From NCBI GenBank assembly GCA_958296025.1, contig OY282430.1, positions 3,100,001-3,164,000 of the forward strand: 64,000 nucleotides of DNA, read 5' to 3'. The notes beneath the pieces are model-generated. The model was given only the letters and a program-made list of their open reading frames with translations, was not told where the DNA came from and did not search any database. The position numbers and the translations under genes are program-made. Of the stretch, positions 1 through 8,795 are shown piece after piece. Source of the DNA: an uncultured Pseudomonadales bacterium. GTDB taxonomy: Bacteria > Pseudomonadota > Gammaproteobacteria > Pseudomonadales > Azotimanducaceae. Every line of letters starts with the position of its first letter. Position 1 is the stretch's first letter.

Positions 1-436
1 GATGGCTGAGCAAATGCACGATGCCGCCCATCTGGCTGGCGCGCAAAACCAGCAGAAACAGCCCCGCCTCTAGGCAAATCACCGTGGCCACGCCCACATG
101 GTTGTCGCCGTAGTCCGGCGCATGCAGGCCAATGGCCGCCGCCACCATCAAGGCCGCCACCGCCACCGGCCCCACCACCAGGTGGCGGGAGGAGCCCAGC
201 ACGCAGTACACCACCATGGGCAGCAGGCAGGCGTACAGCCCCGCCTGGGGCGGCAACCCGGCGAGAAAGGCGTAGGCCACGGCTTGGGGCACGGCGATGG
301 TGGCGACGATCAGGCCGGCGATCAGGTCGTGGTGGAAATCGCCGCGTCGATAGTGCTGCAGAACGCCAATGAGCGGAAGGTGGCTGCGCCAGCCACTCAG
401 TTTGATGTTGGGGGATGCCGATCCTTGGTCCTGCAT
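1..436 (-). CDS. SulP family anion transporter, N-terminal part (cut by window edge)
   Basis: Inner-membrane permease of the SulP family (sulfate, bicarbonate or similar anions). Only the first 145 codons are visible; the rest lies beyond base 1. Reading from the ATG at 436, a short hydrophilic N-terminus leads into LIAGLIVATIAVPQAVAYA (residues 39-56) and then GLPPQAGLYACLLPMVVY. GSSRHLVVGPVAVAAL follows at 81-96. These match the first transmembrane segments and the conserved family signature around TS/SRxLxVGP. The STAS domain expected at the C-terminus is not in view, so the substrate cannot be judged. The gene is 77 bases downstream of a possible small ORF and arfB on the same strand. Family assignment is firm; sulfate as substrate is only a guess. 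Confidence 0.9.
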   Translation of the reverse strand, partial: MQDQGSASPNIKLSGWRSHLPLIGVLQHYRRGDFHHDLIAGLIVATIAVPQAVAYAFLAGLPPQAGLYACLLPMVVYCVLGSSRHLVVGPVAVAALMVAAAIGLHAPDYGDNHVGVATVICLEAGLFLLVLRASQMGGIVHLLSH

Positions 437-512
437 GGACCCGATTGTACCCCGCGCCCAACCGCCAAGACTTGGGTGTTTCGGCCCTCGCTGCCGCGGC
501 TGAGGCGGACGT

Positions 513-617
513 TCAGCCGCCGTCGCCAGTGCCCGCCTTGAGCTGCAGGGCGGACACCCCGGCCAGCGGGCATTCGCTGAAGTAGATTCCGTCGGGAGCT
601 TGGCTGGGGTGCTTCAT
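513..617 (-). CDS. possible 34-aa small protein coupled to arfB
   Basis: An ATG at 617 overlaps the arfB stop codon in an ATGA arrangement and opens 34 codons ending in TGA at 513-515. The peptide begins MKHPSQAPDGIYFSECPLAG. The overlap is what one expects for translational coupling, and the frame lies between arfB and the SulP gene on the same strand. I do not recognise the peptide and see no domain. It could be a chance frame in a 177-base gap. Confidence 0.3.
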   Translation of the reverse strand: MKHPSQAPDGIYFSECPLAGVSALQLKAGTGDGG

Positions 618-1051
618 TGGCCTTGGTCGCGTTCGGGCAAATCGGGGGCGCGGCGACGCTCCTTCACTTCGCTGCGGCGTTGTTTGTCCTCGCGCCGCCG
701 CACCTTGGCCCTTGGCGGGGGGTTGGTGGGGATGCGCGGCTTGGGTGTGCTGGCGGCCCGCTGAAGCAGTGCCGCCAAACGGTCCAAGGCGGCTTGGCGG
801 TTGCGCATCTGAGTGCGGAAGCTATCGACGAAGATCACCACTTCCCCAGCCGCGTTCAGGCGCTTTCCGGCCAGCTTTTCCAGCCGTCGGCGCACATCGG
901 CTTGCAGCTTGGCGCCGTCTAGGCGCAAACGGCATTCCACCGCGGTGGCAACCTTGTTGACGTTCTGGCCGCCGGGCCCCGACGCATGGACGAACTTCCA
1001 AGCCAACGCGGACTCGGGAAGGTCGTGGCCACCGATGTGCAGATCAGGCAT
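614..1051 (-). CDS. arfB: alternative ribosome-rescue factor / peptidyl-tRNA hydrolase ArfB
   Basis: Releases stalled peptides from ribosomes on non-stop mRNAs by hydrolysing peptidyl-tRNA. The 145-aa product carries the catalytic GPGGQ at residues 25-29, followed by NVNKVAT, the class I release-factor GGQ domain. A lysine/arginine-rich C-terminal tail (from about residue 108) is the part that enters the empty mRNA channel in ArfB. The start at 1051 was chosen because a GGAGG Shine-Dalgarno lies about 10 nt upstream and the length then matches the family (about 140 aa); a longer frame reaching 1243 has an unrelated N-terminus. A tmRNA gene is also present at 26.7-27.1 kb, so both rescue routes appear to exist. 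Confidence 0.93.
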   Translation of the reverse strand: MPDLHIGGHDLPESALAWKFVHASGPGGQNVNKVATAVECRLRLDGAKLQADVRRRLEKLAGKRLNAAGEVVIFVDSFRTQMRNRQAALDRLAALLQRAASTPKPRIPTNPPPRAKVRRREDKQRRSEVKERRRAPDLPERDQGQ

Positions 1052-1237
1052 GTGAACAGGGTCCTCCGGCAGCACCCGCAGGCGATTATGACCGAAAGGA
1101 CTGCTCGTTGACCGCGCCACGGCTTGGAGTGCGCCTCCTTGGCGCTTAAGGGCGGTGGGATTGCCGCGGCAAATCGCCAAGATGGGGCAAGACGAACCCT
1201 TGAGGATTGGCCATCGAACCTTTAGCCTCACGGATAG

Positions 1238-2371
<1,134 letters not shown>

Positions 2372-2525
2372 CCGGTTGGCGACGGGGAACTGAAACGATG
2401 GCTGGAATGGGCTGCGCTGATCTGACCGTTGGGTTGGCTGCGCCGCTCTTGCAAGTCGTCACCCTCGGCCTACGCCCCCACGGAGGTCTGAGACAAGGCT
2501 GCGCTGACCGGGCGGACAGGTAGGC

Positions 2526-3551
2526 ATGGATAAAGGCGAATGGCTGAACCAAGTGCAGGAGGACATCCTGGAGCCGGAGCGTCCCATCTGCGACCCACAT
2601 CATCATCTTTGGGACCATCTAAACGTCCCCGGCCTCAAAGGCAGCCGCTATTTGGTTGACGAGCTGCTCGCCGACATCGGCAGCGGCCACAACGTCGTCA
2701 GCACGGTGTTCGTCGAATGCGCCGCCATGTACCGCGCTGACGGGCCGGAGGCCTTGAAGCCCGTTGGAGAGACGGAGTTCGTCAACGGCGTGGCGGCGAT
2801 GTTCGCCAGCGGCAGCTACGGGGAGGTGCGTGCCTGCGCCGGCATCGTCAGCTTTGCGGACCTCACCTTGGGCGCCGAAGTTGGTTCCATCCTAGACGCC
2901 CACATCGCCGCCAGCCGTAGATTTCGCGGCATTCGTCACGCCTCCGGCTGGGATGCCAGCGACGCGGTGCGCAACTCCCACACCAACCCCACCCAACATC
3001 TGCTGGGTGAGGCAGCCTTTCGCAAGGGCTTTGCCGAATTGGGTAAACGCGGCCTGTCCTTCGACGCTTGGCTGTACCACCCGCAAATACCGGAGCTGAC
3101 GGGTCTGGCCCGCGCCTTCCCGGACACCACTATCATCTTCGACCACTTCGGCGGCCCCTTGGGCATAGGCCCCTACGTCGGCAAGCGGGAGGAGATCTAT
3201 CAGCAGTGGAGGAAGGACGTGGCGGCCTTGGCGCAATGCGAAAACGTTTACGCCAAGATCGGCGGCATTCAGATGCCGATCAACGGCTTCGGCTTCCACA
3301 AGCGGGAGCGGCCGGCGACCTCCGATGCAATCGCCGCCGCCGCCGGGCGCTACTATCGCCATGCCATCGACTGCTTCGGCGCAGAGCGCTGCATGTTCGA
3401 GAGCAACTTCCCGGTCGATAAGGCCAGCTGCTCTTACGCCGTGCTGTGGAACGCCTTCAAGAAGCTGGTGGCGGACGCCTCGGAGGCGGAGAAGTCCTGG
3501 CTGTTCCACGACGCCGCCGCGACGGCCTATCGCCTGAACGGCGGCACATAA
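2526..3551 (+). CDS. amidohydrolase-related TIM-barrel hydrolase
   Basis: Belongs to the amidohydrolase_2 group (metal-dependent TIM-barrel hydrolases and decarboxylases). DPHHHLWD at residues 23-30 supplies the HxH metal ligands of strand 1. IIFDHFGGP in mid-protein holds a further conserved histidine, and ERCMFESNFPVDK near 305-317 matches the R-x-MFGSNFP motif of this group. The length of 341 aa is normal. Relatives act on lactones and aromatic acids; the substrate here cannot be named. The gene follows frmA by 154 bases on the same strand. Its Shine-Dalgarno is weak (GGTAGGC). Confidence 0.85.
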   Translation: MDKGEWLNQVQEDILEPERPICDPHHHLWDHLNVPGLKGSRYLVDELLADIGSGHNVVSTVFVECAAMYRADGPEALKPVGETEFVNGVAAMFASGSYGEVRACAGIVSFADLTLGAEVGSILDAHIAASRRFRGIRHASGWDASDAVRNSHTNPTQHLLGEAAFRKGFAELGKRGLSFDAWLYHPQIPELTGLARAFPDTTIIFDHFGGPLGIGPYVGKREEIYQQWRKDVAALAQCENVYAKIGGIQMPINGFGFHKRERPATSDAIAAAAGRYYRHAIDCFGAERCMFESNFPVDKASCSYAVLWNAFKKLVADASEAEKSWLFHDAAATAYRLNGGT

Positions 3552-3601
3552 GCCACCCTAGGCTAAAAGGCCATCGGCGCCGGCTTCGGAGCACCGGCAC
3601 C

Positions 3602-3692
3602 CTGTGGCTGAAGCCGGCGTTGGAGCGGCCGGCGGGCAACTATTGGGAGCCGCAACTAGTGTCCTGTCCCGAGGCCAAGGTTATCCTCACCG
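3602..3692 (+). pseudogene. short sulfotransferase-like remnant (central segment)
   Basis: One frame here reads RPAGNYWEPQLVSCPEAKVI followed by LTARR, then runs into the 3' end of the AAA ATPase gene on the other strand. The pattern W-x(9)-PEAKVIL-T-x-R resembles the central block of the sulfotransferase-like family that includes Sulfotransfer_4 (FWxELxxxxPEAKVILTVRD). No start, no N-terminal PAPS loop and no C-terminus are present, so this can only be a scrap. One copy of the 16-bp repeat CTAGTGTCCTGTCCCG lies inside it. The match is short and needs a profile search. Confidence 0.35.
3656..3671 (+). repeat. dispersed 16-bp repeat CTAGTGTCCTGTCCCG, copy 1
   Basis: Exact copy of the 16-mer also found at 26610-26625 and, inverted, at 40068-40083. 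Here it is not at a gene stop but lies within the sulfotransferase-like remnant, 16 bases before the 3' end of the AAA ATPase gene. Confidence 0.8.
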
Positions 3693-4898
3693 CCCGCCGA
3701 AGGCCCATGCACGGCCCGCTGAAAAACCTGCCTGGTAGGCGGCATCCGCCGCCGGGCCGGCGGACCGCACCACGTTGTCCAAAAGGCTGGGAATGCCCGC
3801 CTCCACGCCTCGCGCCGTCTCCCACAACACGCCGCTGCGCTGCAGGCGACGCCACATGCCATCTACGTCGTCGCAGTGCGGAACCATGGCGGCCAGCACC
3901 AAATCGCAAGATGCCCCTTCCCCGAAACCGTTGATGGCGCCCCAAGCGGCGGCGGCGGGCAGAGTGCCGCCATTGCTCCTGAGTTCACTGCGCCGGCCTT
4001 TGTAGAAGTCCCCCTGGTCCATGTGGAAAGCCTTGGCGGCCCTTGCAGCGATGGGCTTGTCGGCGTGGCGGGCCTGTGCATGGTTCATCGCCTCAACCAG
4101 CCGCCTCCCGAAGAGCTGCAGGAAGAACGGGTAACCCAAGGTCTCCCGCATGGCGATTTCCAAGGCGTCTCGATTCATGAACGCATCCTGCATTTTCAAC
4201 GGCTCGACAAGAGCGCTTGGGGCTGATGCCGCGTCCAAGCGGCCCAAGGGGATTTTACGCCCCCTCTCCCAATGGGAGGCTTTGGCCGACCGCAGCGTGT
4301 CTTCCAATTCCGGGGTGCCCACCAACAGGAGCAGAAGTGGCGCACCGCCGCTACGCAGTTCATGGCTGGCGTTCAGAAGCTGCCGGCATGGGCCTGGCAC
4401 CAACATGTGGGCCTCATCAATGATCACCAAGGATGGGGCTTGAGCGGGCAGGGAAGCCAACGCTTGGGCGACGGTCCAGCCCTCATCCGCTCGGGCAGGC
4501 AGAGATAGGCGGAAGCCGAAGGCGGACGCGCTCCATCCGCGGTCCATCAGTCTTTTGCGCCAAGGTTCCGGTGCCAACAGCCGGGCGAGTGCGTCAGAGT
4601 CGTCCCCGCAGTCCCCGGCGTTGATGCGCACGGGCATACAACTGCGGTGTTGGTCGGCAGTGAAATCCTGAAGCCAAAGCGCTAGGGCTGTCTTGCCGTT
4701 GCCTCTAGGGCCGTACAGGATGATGTTCTGGGGGATGCTTGTCCTCCCCCGCGTATCCTTGCCCTCAAGTTCCTCCGCCGCATCAACCAAGATTTTCTGC
4801 TCGGCCGCTCGCCCAGCCAAAAACGGTGGGCGAGCGCCTTCGCCCGGGCGGAAAAGTGCCCTAGGGATGGGGACCCGGCTTTCTTGGTGGCTGCCCAT
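3687..4898 (-). CDS. AAA-type ATP-binding protein of unknown role
   Basis: A 403-aa P-loop ATPase. Walker A is GPRGNGKT at residues 63-70 and Walker B is SLVIIDEAHML at 156-166. A sensor-like LLLLLVGTPEL follows at about 190-200. This layout resembles ORC/TniB-like and STAND-like ATPases, but I cannot place it in a named system. The start at 4898 follows AAGAGG at good spacing; the frame is open to 5210 but the upstream translation is arginine/glycine-rich and unlike coding sequence. It lies downstream, on the same strand, of two PD-(D/E)XK genes and a decayed gene tail, which suggests a mobile or defence role. The C-terminal third has no motif I recognise. Confidence 0.75.
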   Translation of the reverse strand: MGSHQESRVPIPRALFRPGEGARPPFLAGRAAEQKILVDAAEELEGKDTRGRTSIPQNIILYGPRGNGKTALALWLQDFTADQHRSCMPVRINAGDCGDDSDALARLLAPEPWRKRLMDRGWSASAFGFRLSLPARADEGWTVAQALASLPAQAPSLVIIDEAHMLVPGPCRQLLNASHELRSGGAPLLLLLVGTPELEDTLRSAKASHWERGRKIPLGRLDAASAPSALVEPLKMQDAFMNRDALEIAMRETLGYPFFLQLFGRRLVEAMNHAQARHADKPIAARAAKAFHMDQGDFYKGRRSELRSNGGTLPAAAAWGAINGFGEGASCDLVLAAMVPHCDDVDGMWRRLQRSGVLWETARGVEAGIPSLLDNVVRSAGPAADAAYQAGFSAGRAWAFGGR

Positions 4899-5008
4899 GC
4901 GCCAACCTCTTGAGACAGCCCGCCCATTGTATGGAGGCAGGGCTTCTTGTCCAACGAGAAAGGAATCAGCAGCCGTCTGCGGCCTCCGCCCCGCAAGGGC
5001 CACGACGC

Positions 5009-5251
5009 TCACATGTTCCAAACATCGACCACAGCGCCGCCGGCCGACTGCCGCCGCCACCAGAACACCTTGTTCTCCCAAGTCCGCCCCTCGCGCTGGC
5101 CGAAGATGACCATGTGCCCCGCCTCCGCGGCGCAGCGGTCTTTGTACCCCGCCGTCTGCTCCCCGCCTTCCTAGAACACGCCATCCAAGTGGTGCGCTTG
5201 GACGACGCACGGGACGACAGAGACGCTGGCGTCCGCATCGGGCGCTGGTGG
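5009..5251 (-). pseudogene. decayed C-terminal fragment of an ATPase/nuclease-type protein
   Basis: In one minus frame the sequence reads HHLDGVF, a TAG stop (5171-5173), then EGGEQTAGYKDRCAAEAG and HMVIFGQREGRTWENKVFWW, ending ...VVDVWNM and TGA at 5009-5011. The run GHMVIFGQREGRTWENKVF with a terminal V-W-x-M strongly resembles the C-terminal tail of AAA-like ATPases that end in a PD-(D/E)XK-type domain. Family-like residues continue on both sides of the internal stop, and nothing precedes them after a second in-frame TAG just past 5251. So this is a broken remnant, not a gene. The exact family is uncertain. Confidence 0.5.
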
Positions 5252-5315
5252 CTAACCTTCCCGGGACCCGGTTTCCTCACCTTATGGTGTTTCCCCGTTC
5301 TCCCCTGCCCGCCAA

Positions 5316-6260
5316 TTAGAGTAGGCGCTCCGGCTTCCCGTTCCCGTACCGCCATGTCTCCACTGGCGAAACTCTAGGCGGCAAGTGCCCATTTGCCACT
5401 TGGACCACTTTGCTATACCGCCGCTTAACTTCCTTGCTACCGTCCTTGCCACCTATGGCAACGACTGGTCGGATGTGGTCTGTAATGGACCCAAATGAAG
5501 CCGATAGCCCAAGCTCCACCCTCCTTTCAACCAGTGCCTGCAGTTCAGCCAGCAAATGGCTATTGTCTTGCAGCGCCCTACGCCACTTCCAAATGTAGTG
5601 CAATAGTTGAAACGGCACATAGTAATCCGAGAGAGTTGGCTTAACTTCAATAAGCACCAGTTTTCCTTCGCGATCATACGCCAACAAGTCGAGTTTAAGA
5701 GGCTCCCAATTTCGATTTAGCTTCGCCCAAGTTTTGCCGTCAGCATTGATAACATCATCCAATTCCTTGCGAGCATCGTAAATTTCCAAACAATTAGCGT
5801 AACGATTCCGATGATTCGTTGTCTCGTAGCCCAACCTAGCTTCTCTGTCAAATGTTGTCCAACATCTTGTCTCCTTTGACCAATTTAGTTGTACACGTCC
5901 TTCTCCCTTTCTGAAGCTCGAGTTGACCTGCAGGACGTTGATGTAGGTACTTAGGGCCTCCCCGAATCCTGGATCACCGATAGGCCATTCAGGAAAGAGG
6001 GCTTGACATTGTCGGCTATAGGTTTTGTCCGCTGCGATTCTGATGGATTCCCTCGAATGGTTTAGCTGAACCTCCAAGACGTTTGCCCGCCCACAGTAAA
6101 CCGCAACCACATCGTCCGAGCGAAAATGCACGTCGAGACACAAGTCCTGCACCTCGCGTTCATTCAGATCAAGTAATGGCGAGAGGAACTCTCCCGGTTT
6201 CAATAGTTGCACCAACTCCTTAGACGGAGCACGTCGGTAGCAAGGAAATTTGCCGCTCAT
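5316..6260 (-). CDS. putative PD-(D/E)XK nuclease-fold protein, downstream partner
   Basis: A 314-aa protein without a family I recognise. It contains D191 and then LVLIEVK with E205 and K207 (LDLLAYDREGKLVLIEVK), the D-x(13)-ExK core of restriction-endonuclease-like folds. A helix-rich FQLLHYIWKWRRAL follows, as expected after the core. The ATG at 6260 overlaps the stop of the preceding gene as ATGA, so the two are very likely made together. An N-terminal extension to 6305 exists but would lie inside the partner gene. Base composition is visibly more AT-rich than in the surrounding genes, a sign of transfer. Function is inferred from the motif only. Confidence 0.7.
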   Translation of the reverse strand: MSGKFPCYRRAPSKELVQLLKPGEFLSPLLDLNEREVQDLCLDVHFRSDDVVAVYCGRANVLEVQLNHSRESIRIAADKTYSRQCQALFPEWPIGDPGFGEALSTYINVLQVNSSFRKGEGRVQLNWSKETRCWTTFDREARLGYETTNHRNRYANCLEIYDARKELDDVINADGKTWAKLNRNWEPLKLDLLAYDREGKLVLIEVKPTLSDYYVPFQLLHYIWKWRRALQDNSHLLAELQALVERRVELGLSASFGSITDHIRPVVAIGGKDGSKEVKRRYSKVVQVANGHLPPRVSPVETWRYGNGKPERLL

Positions 6261-7201
6261 GTTCGGCCTCCAAGCATGTAGCGTTCGCGCATGTATTCCG
6301 CCCAATGCCCCAAACCTTCTGTTTCGCCAACTGAAACCATTTCCGATGCTGGGAAAAGTGGGGCGATAGATCCGTCAGGCAATATGCCTCTCCACTTATC
6401 CCAATGTTCTGCAACATCGGTGTTGTCGTCATGGGCGCAGAGGCCGAACCATGCGGCTCCTGCCATACCTTCCTGTTCGAGCGCTTGGGCGATGGCGAAA
6501 TTACGCATGGGCTGTTGCATCTCGTAGGCGAAGGGGCAGGGTCCATGCATGTTCGCATTGGGAAATGCAGCGCGAACGCTGCCGGCGCTAGCCTCGAATA
6601 TTTCCCAATAGCGGCGATCTCGGTGCTTTCTCAAGGGCCTTTGGAGGTAACAGGAACGAGGATTGTCAAAGAAGAGCTCTGCTGACTTGCATACATCCTT
6701 ACGACGGTTCCCTTTGCTATCGCGTCCACGGCAGTTCGTGAAACCGCCCTCACTTAATTTTACCTCCAGCAGCACGACAGCCGACCTCCCATCTTCCAGC
6801 CTACCCCACAAAACCACATCCGCAGCGGTCGCGAGCTCATCCCCAACTGGATGCTCCCCGTCCAATTCGCCAAGGAGATGGCCGGGCGGCACATACTCAA
6901 ATTGCACCCTATTGATGGCCAGATGAGTCCCGATCTTGCTACTTATGTATTCCGATAATCGAGACTTACTCCCCTTCCGAAACGGCAGGAACAAGTTGAA
7001 AGCAAATGCTTGGGAACTGCGCAGGTGGGCAACATGGTCGTGGAGCTTCACGGAGTCGACACGCACCACCTCAGTCACGTCCTCAACATAGTCTGAGTGT
7101 ATTCCGTCCGTCCAAGTGCTCCAGCTGCGCGGCCGCTTAGACAGGCCATCACTCCAAGTCTCCAAGTGCTTTTGCAGGGTTTTGGCAAAGGATGTCGGCA
7201 T
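6257..7201 (-). CDS. putative PD-(D/E)XK restriction-endonuclease-like protein (PGN_0703-like)
   Basis: A 314-aa protein. LRSSQAFAFNLFLPF at residues 60-74 and TAADVVLWGRLEDGRSAVVL with LEVKLSE at 125-151 resemble the PGN_0703 group of predicted restriction endonucleases. Candidate catalytic residues are D128, E146 and K148 (D-x(17)-ExK). DVCKSAELFFDNPRSCYL after the core also fits that group. It is the first gene of a two-gene unit: its TGA overlaps the ATG of the next gene. Its codon choice and composition are lighter in GC than neighbouring housekeeping genes. No methyltransferase is adjacent on this strand; one lies 1.6 kb away on the other strand. Confidence 0.72.
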   Translation of the reverse strand: MPTSFAKTLQKHLETWSDGLSKRPRSWSTWTDGIHSDYVEDVTEVVRVDSVKLHDHVAHLRSSQAFAFNLFLPFRKGSKSRLSEYISSKIGTHLAINRVQFEYVPPGHLLGELDGEHPVGDELATAADVVLWGRLEDGRSAVVLLEVKLSEGGFTNCRGRDSKGNRRKDVCKSAELFFDNPRSCYLQRPLRKHRDRRYWEIFEASAGSVRAAFPNANMHGPCPFAYEMQQPMRNFAIAQALEQEGMAGAAWFGLCAHDDNTDVAEHWDKWRGILPDGSIAPLFPASEMVSVGETEGLGHWAEYMRERYMLGGRT

Positions 7202-7527
7202 CTTGGGTGTTCATAGTTCAGCTTGTGGACAGCAGCATCGCCAAAAGACGACTCGGCGTCAATGCTGCGGCGATGCCAAGCCGCCCCAACAACTGCCGGT
7301 GTCGCCGTGGCTTAGATTCCAGATCATGCCCTCGCCGATGCGTTGGCACCGCAAGGGACTTGCGAGGACACCCAGCTTTGCAGCACCTCAGCGGCGTCAT
7401 CGGACCAAGGCCAAGCGCATCGCCCCTGCCATGAGCCCGATATCACTTCGTAGGACATCTCCCGAATTCCCGTGCGAGCATCGCCATGCACCCTTTTCAC
7501 GAGCCTTCCCGCGGCCACAATGGGCGC
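7202..7527. other. intergenic stretch between divergent nuclease-type genes
   Basis: 326 bases separating the PD-(D/E)XK pair (minus) from the Rpn gene (plus). GC content rises through the stretch from island-like to genome-like. A minus-strand frame at 7324-7458 (44 codons, MSYEVISGSWQGRCAWPWSD...) has a natural-looking composition, but GGGAG directly abuts its ATG and I recognise nothing. I see no convincing promoter, RNA or gene. Confidence 0.5.
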
Positions 7528-8559
7528 ATGGCCACGAGCGACCATCCCTTCAAGCTGATACATGCCGACCCGCGCATGGTGGAGGACACCCTGCGAGGCT
7601 TCATCGCCCCTGACTGGGCCGGCCGGCTGGACTTCAGCACCCTCGCGCCCTTGGACAAGGAGCGCATCGGCCCGGCCCTGCACGGACGCATCGGCGACAA
7701 GGCGTGGCGGGTGGAGCGCCGGGACGGGGCGATGCTGGCCGACGGCCGGCGCCCTTACCTCATCGTCCTGCTGGAGTTTCAGTCGGAAACGGATGCGGAC
7801 ATGGCTTGGCGGATGCACGAGTACCTGTACCTGCTGGAACTGAACCAGCGGGACATCGGCGCACACAGGAGGGAGGGACGCGCACCCGAGGTTCTGGCGG
7901 CGGTCGTCCACAACGGCGCCAAGCCCTGGAGGGCTTCGACCGTCCGGTTCGGCCCCCTGCTGGGGCCGCCGACGGAGGCGGGTCGAACGCTCAACCGATG
8001 GCGGGCCTATGTTGTGATTGACTATCCGAAGCTTGCCGGCGACCATGCGCTCATGCGCCGGCTGCTGCCGGACAACCGCCAGGCGGCGCTGATCCGCTTG
8101 GAGAGCGCCTGCAGCGACGAGTTGCCCAGGCTGCTGACCGAAATGCTCCAGCGGTGGAGTGGGCCGGAGTCCGCCGGGCTGCGTCGGGGCTTCCACGCCC
8201 GGGCCGAGCATTTGCTGCGGCGGCGGGGATTGGCGTTGCCGCCGCTGGCGGACTACGAACGGATGTTGGCGCAGGAGAAAGGAGCAAGAGAGATGACGAC
8301 GTTGATGGAGGCGAGGCTGCAGGAATGGCATGACAACGCCATCGCGCAGGGGGTGCGGCAAGGCTTACAGCAAGGCCAAGCCGATTTGCTGCGCCGCCAA
8401 GCGGAGCGGCGCTTTGACGGGGAAACCGCCCGGCGGCTGTCGGCCCTGCTGGAAGGCACCGACGCGGGCCGCTTGATTGAGGTGGGCGACTGGATTGTTG
8501 AGTGCGCCAGCGGCGACGAACTGCTGGACCGGCTCCGTCAAGCGGGTGCGAAAGGCTAA
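7528..8559 (+). CDS. Rpn family recombination-promoting nuclease / PD-(D/E)XK transposase-like protein
   Basis: Proteins of this family (Pfam transposase_31-like, RpnA-E) are DNA endonucleases that promote RecA-independent recombination. DHPFKLIHADPRMVEDTLRG opens the domain. YLIVLLEFQSETDADMAWRM at about 87-106 carries the ExQ version of the PD-(D/E)XK core, followed by HEYLYLLELN. The last 60 residues (RRQAERRFDG...LLDRL) look like the DUF4351 tail typical of this family. The start at 7528 puts the conserved DHPFKL near the N-terminus; an ATG at 7486 is also possible. Length (343 aa) is full, so it may be active. Members usually sit in mobile or variable regions, as here. Confidence 0.85.
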   Translation: MATSDHPFKLIHADPRMVEDTLRGFIAPDWAGRLDFSTLAPLDKERIGPALHGRIGDKAWRVERRDGAMLADGRRPYLIVLLEFQSETDADMAWRMHEYLYLLELNQRDIGAHRREGRAPEVLAAVVHNGAKPWRASTVRFGPLLGPPTEAGRTLNRWRAYVVIDYPKLAGDHALMRRLLPDNRQAALIRLESACSDELPRLLTEMLQRWSGPESAGLRRGFHARAEHLLRRRGLALPPLADYERMLAQEKGAREMTTLMEARLQEWHDNAIAQGVRQGLQQGQADLLRRQAERRFDGETARRLSALLEGTDAGRLIEVGDWIVECASGDELLDRLRQAGAKG

Positions 8560-8698
8560 AAGCGCGGCATCCCAAAAAATGCTCCCTGATGCAGCTGAGA
8601 GCCGGGCTGCCGATGCACTTGAGTTGACGGGCAGGCCCTTCATGTAGGTTGCCCGCATACAGCCGGAAATCGGCAAGGACAGCGCACCACTTGCGGAC

Positions 8699-8782
8699 AT
8701 GCCGCAGAAACGCTGCGCCAAGGCGGCGCAAGAGCGGCTGGGCTTCGGCCCCTGCTACCACATGATCGAGGCCCTTCAATGA
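8699..8782 (+). pseudogene. short sulfotransferase-like remnant (N-terminal segment)
   Basis: A 27-codon frame ending in QERLGFGPCYHMIEALQ and TGA. LGFGPCYHM is characteristic of the N-terminal region of Sulfotransfer_4-type proteins (ALxxLGYGPCYHMxEV), just after the PAPS-binding loop, which is missing here. The frame stops inside a 17-bp near-tandem repeat shared with the methyltransferase start. It is too short to be functional. Together with the scrap at 3602-3692 it suggests debris of one gene family on both sides of the island. Confidence 0.4.
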
Positions 8783-8795
8783 TCGAGGCATTTCA
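8762..8795 (+). repeat. 17-bp imperfect tandem repeat at the methyltransferase start
   Basis: ATGATCGAGGCCCTTCA at 8762-8778 is followed directly by ATGATCGAGGCATTTCA at 8779-8795 (15 of 17 identical). The second copy supplies the ATG of the methyltransferase, the first lies in the sulfotransferase-like scrap. It may mark a recombination junction. Confidence 0.8.

Noticed and set aside
98-541. 147-aa plus-strand frame at the left edge
   Set aside because: It is the antisense of the SulP gene, rich in H, G and R as shadow frames are.
8051-8791. 246-aa minus-strand frame
   Set aside because: Mostly antisense to the Rpn gene and made of P/S/A/R-rich shadow sequence.
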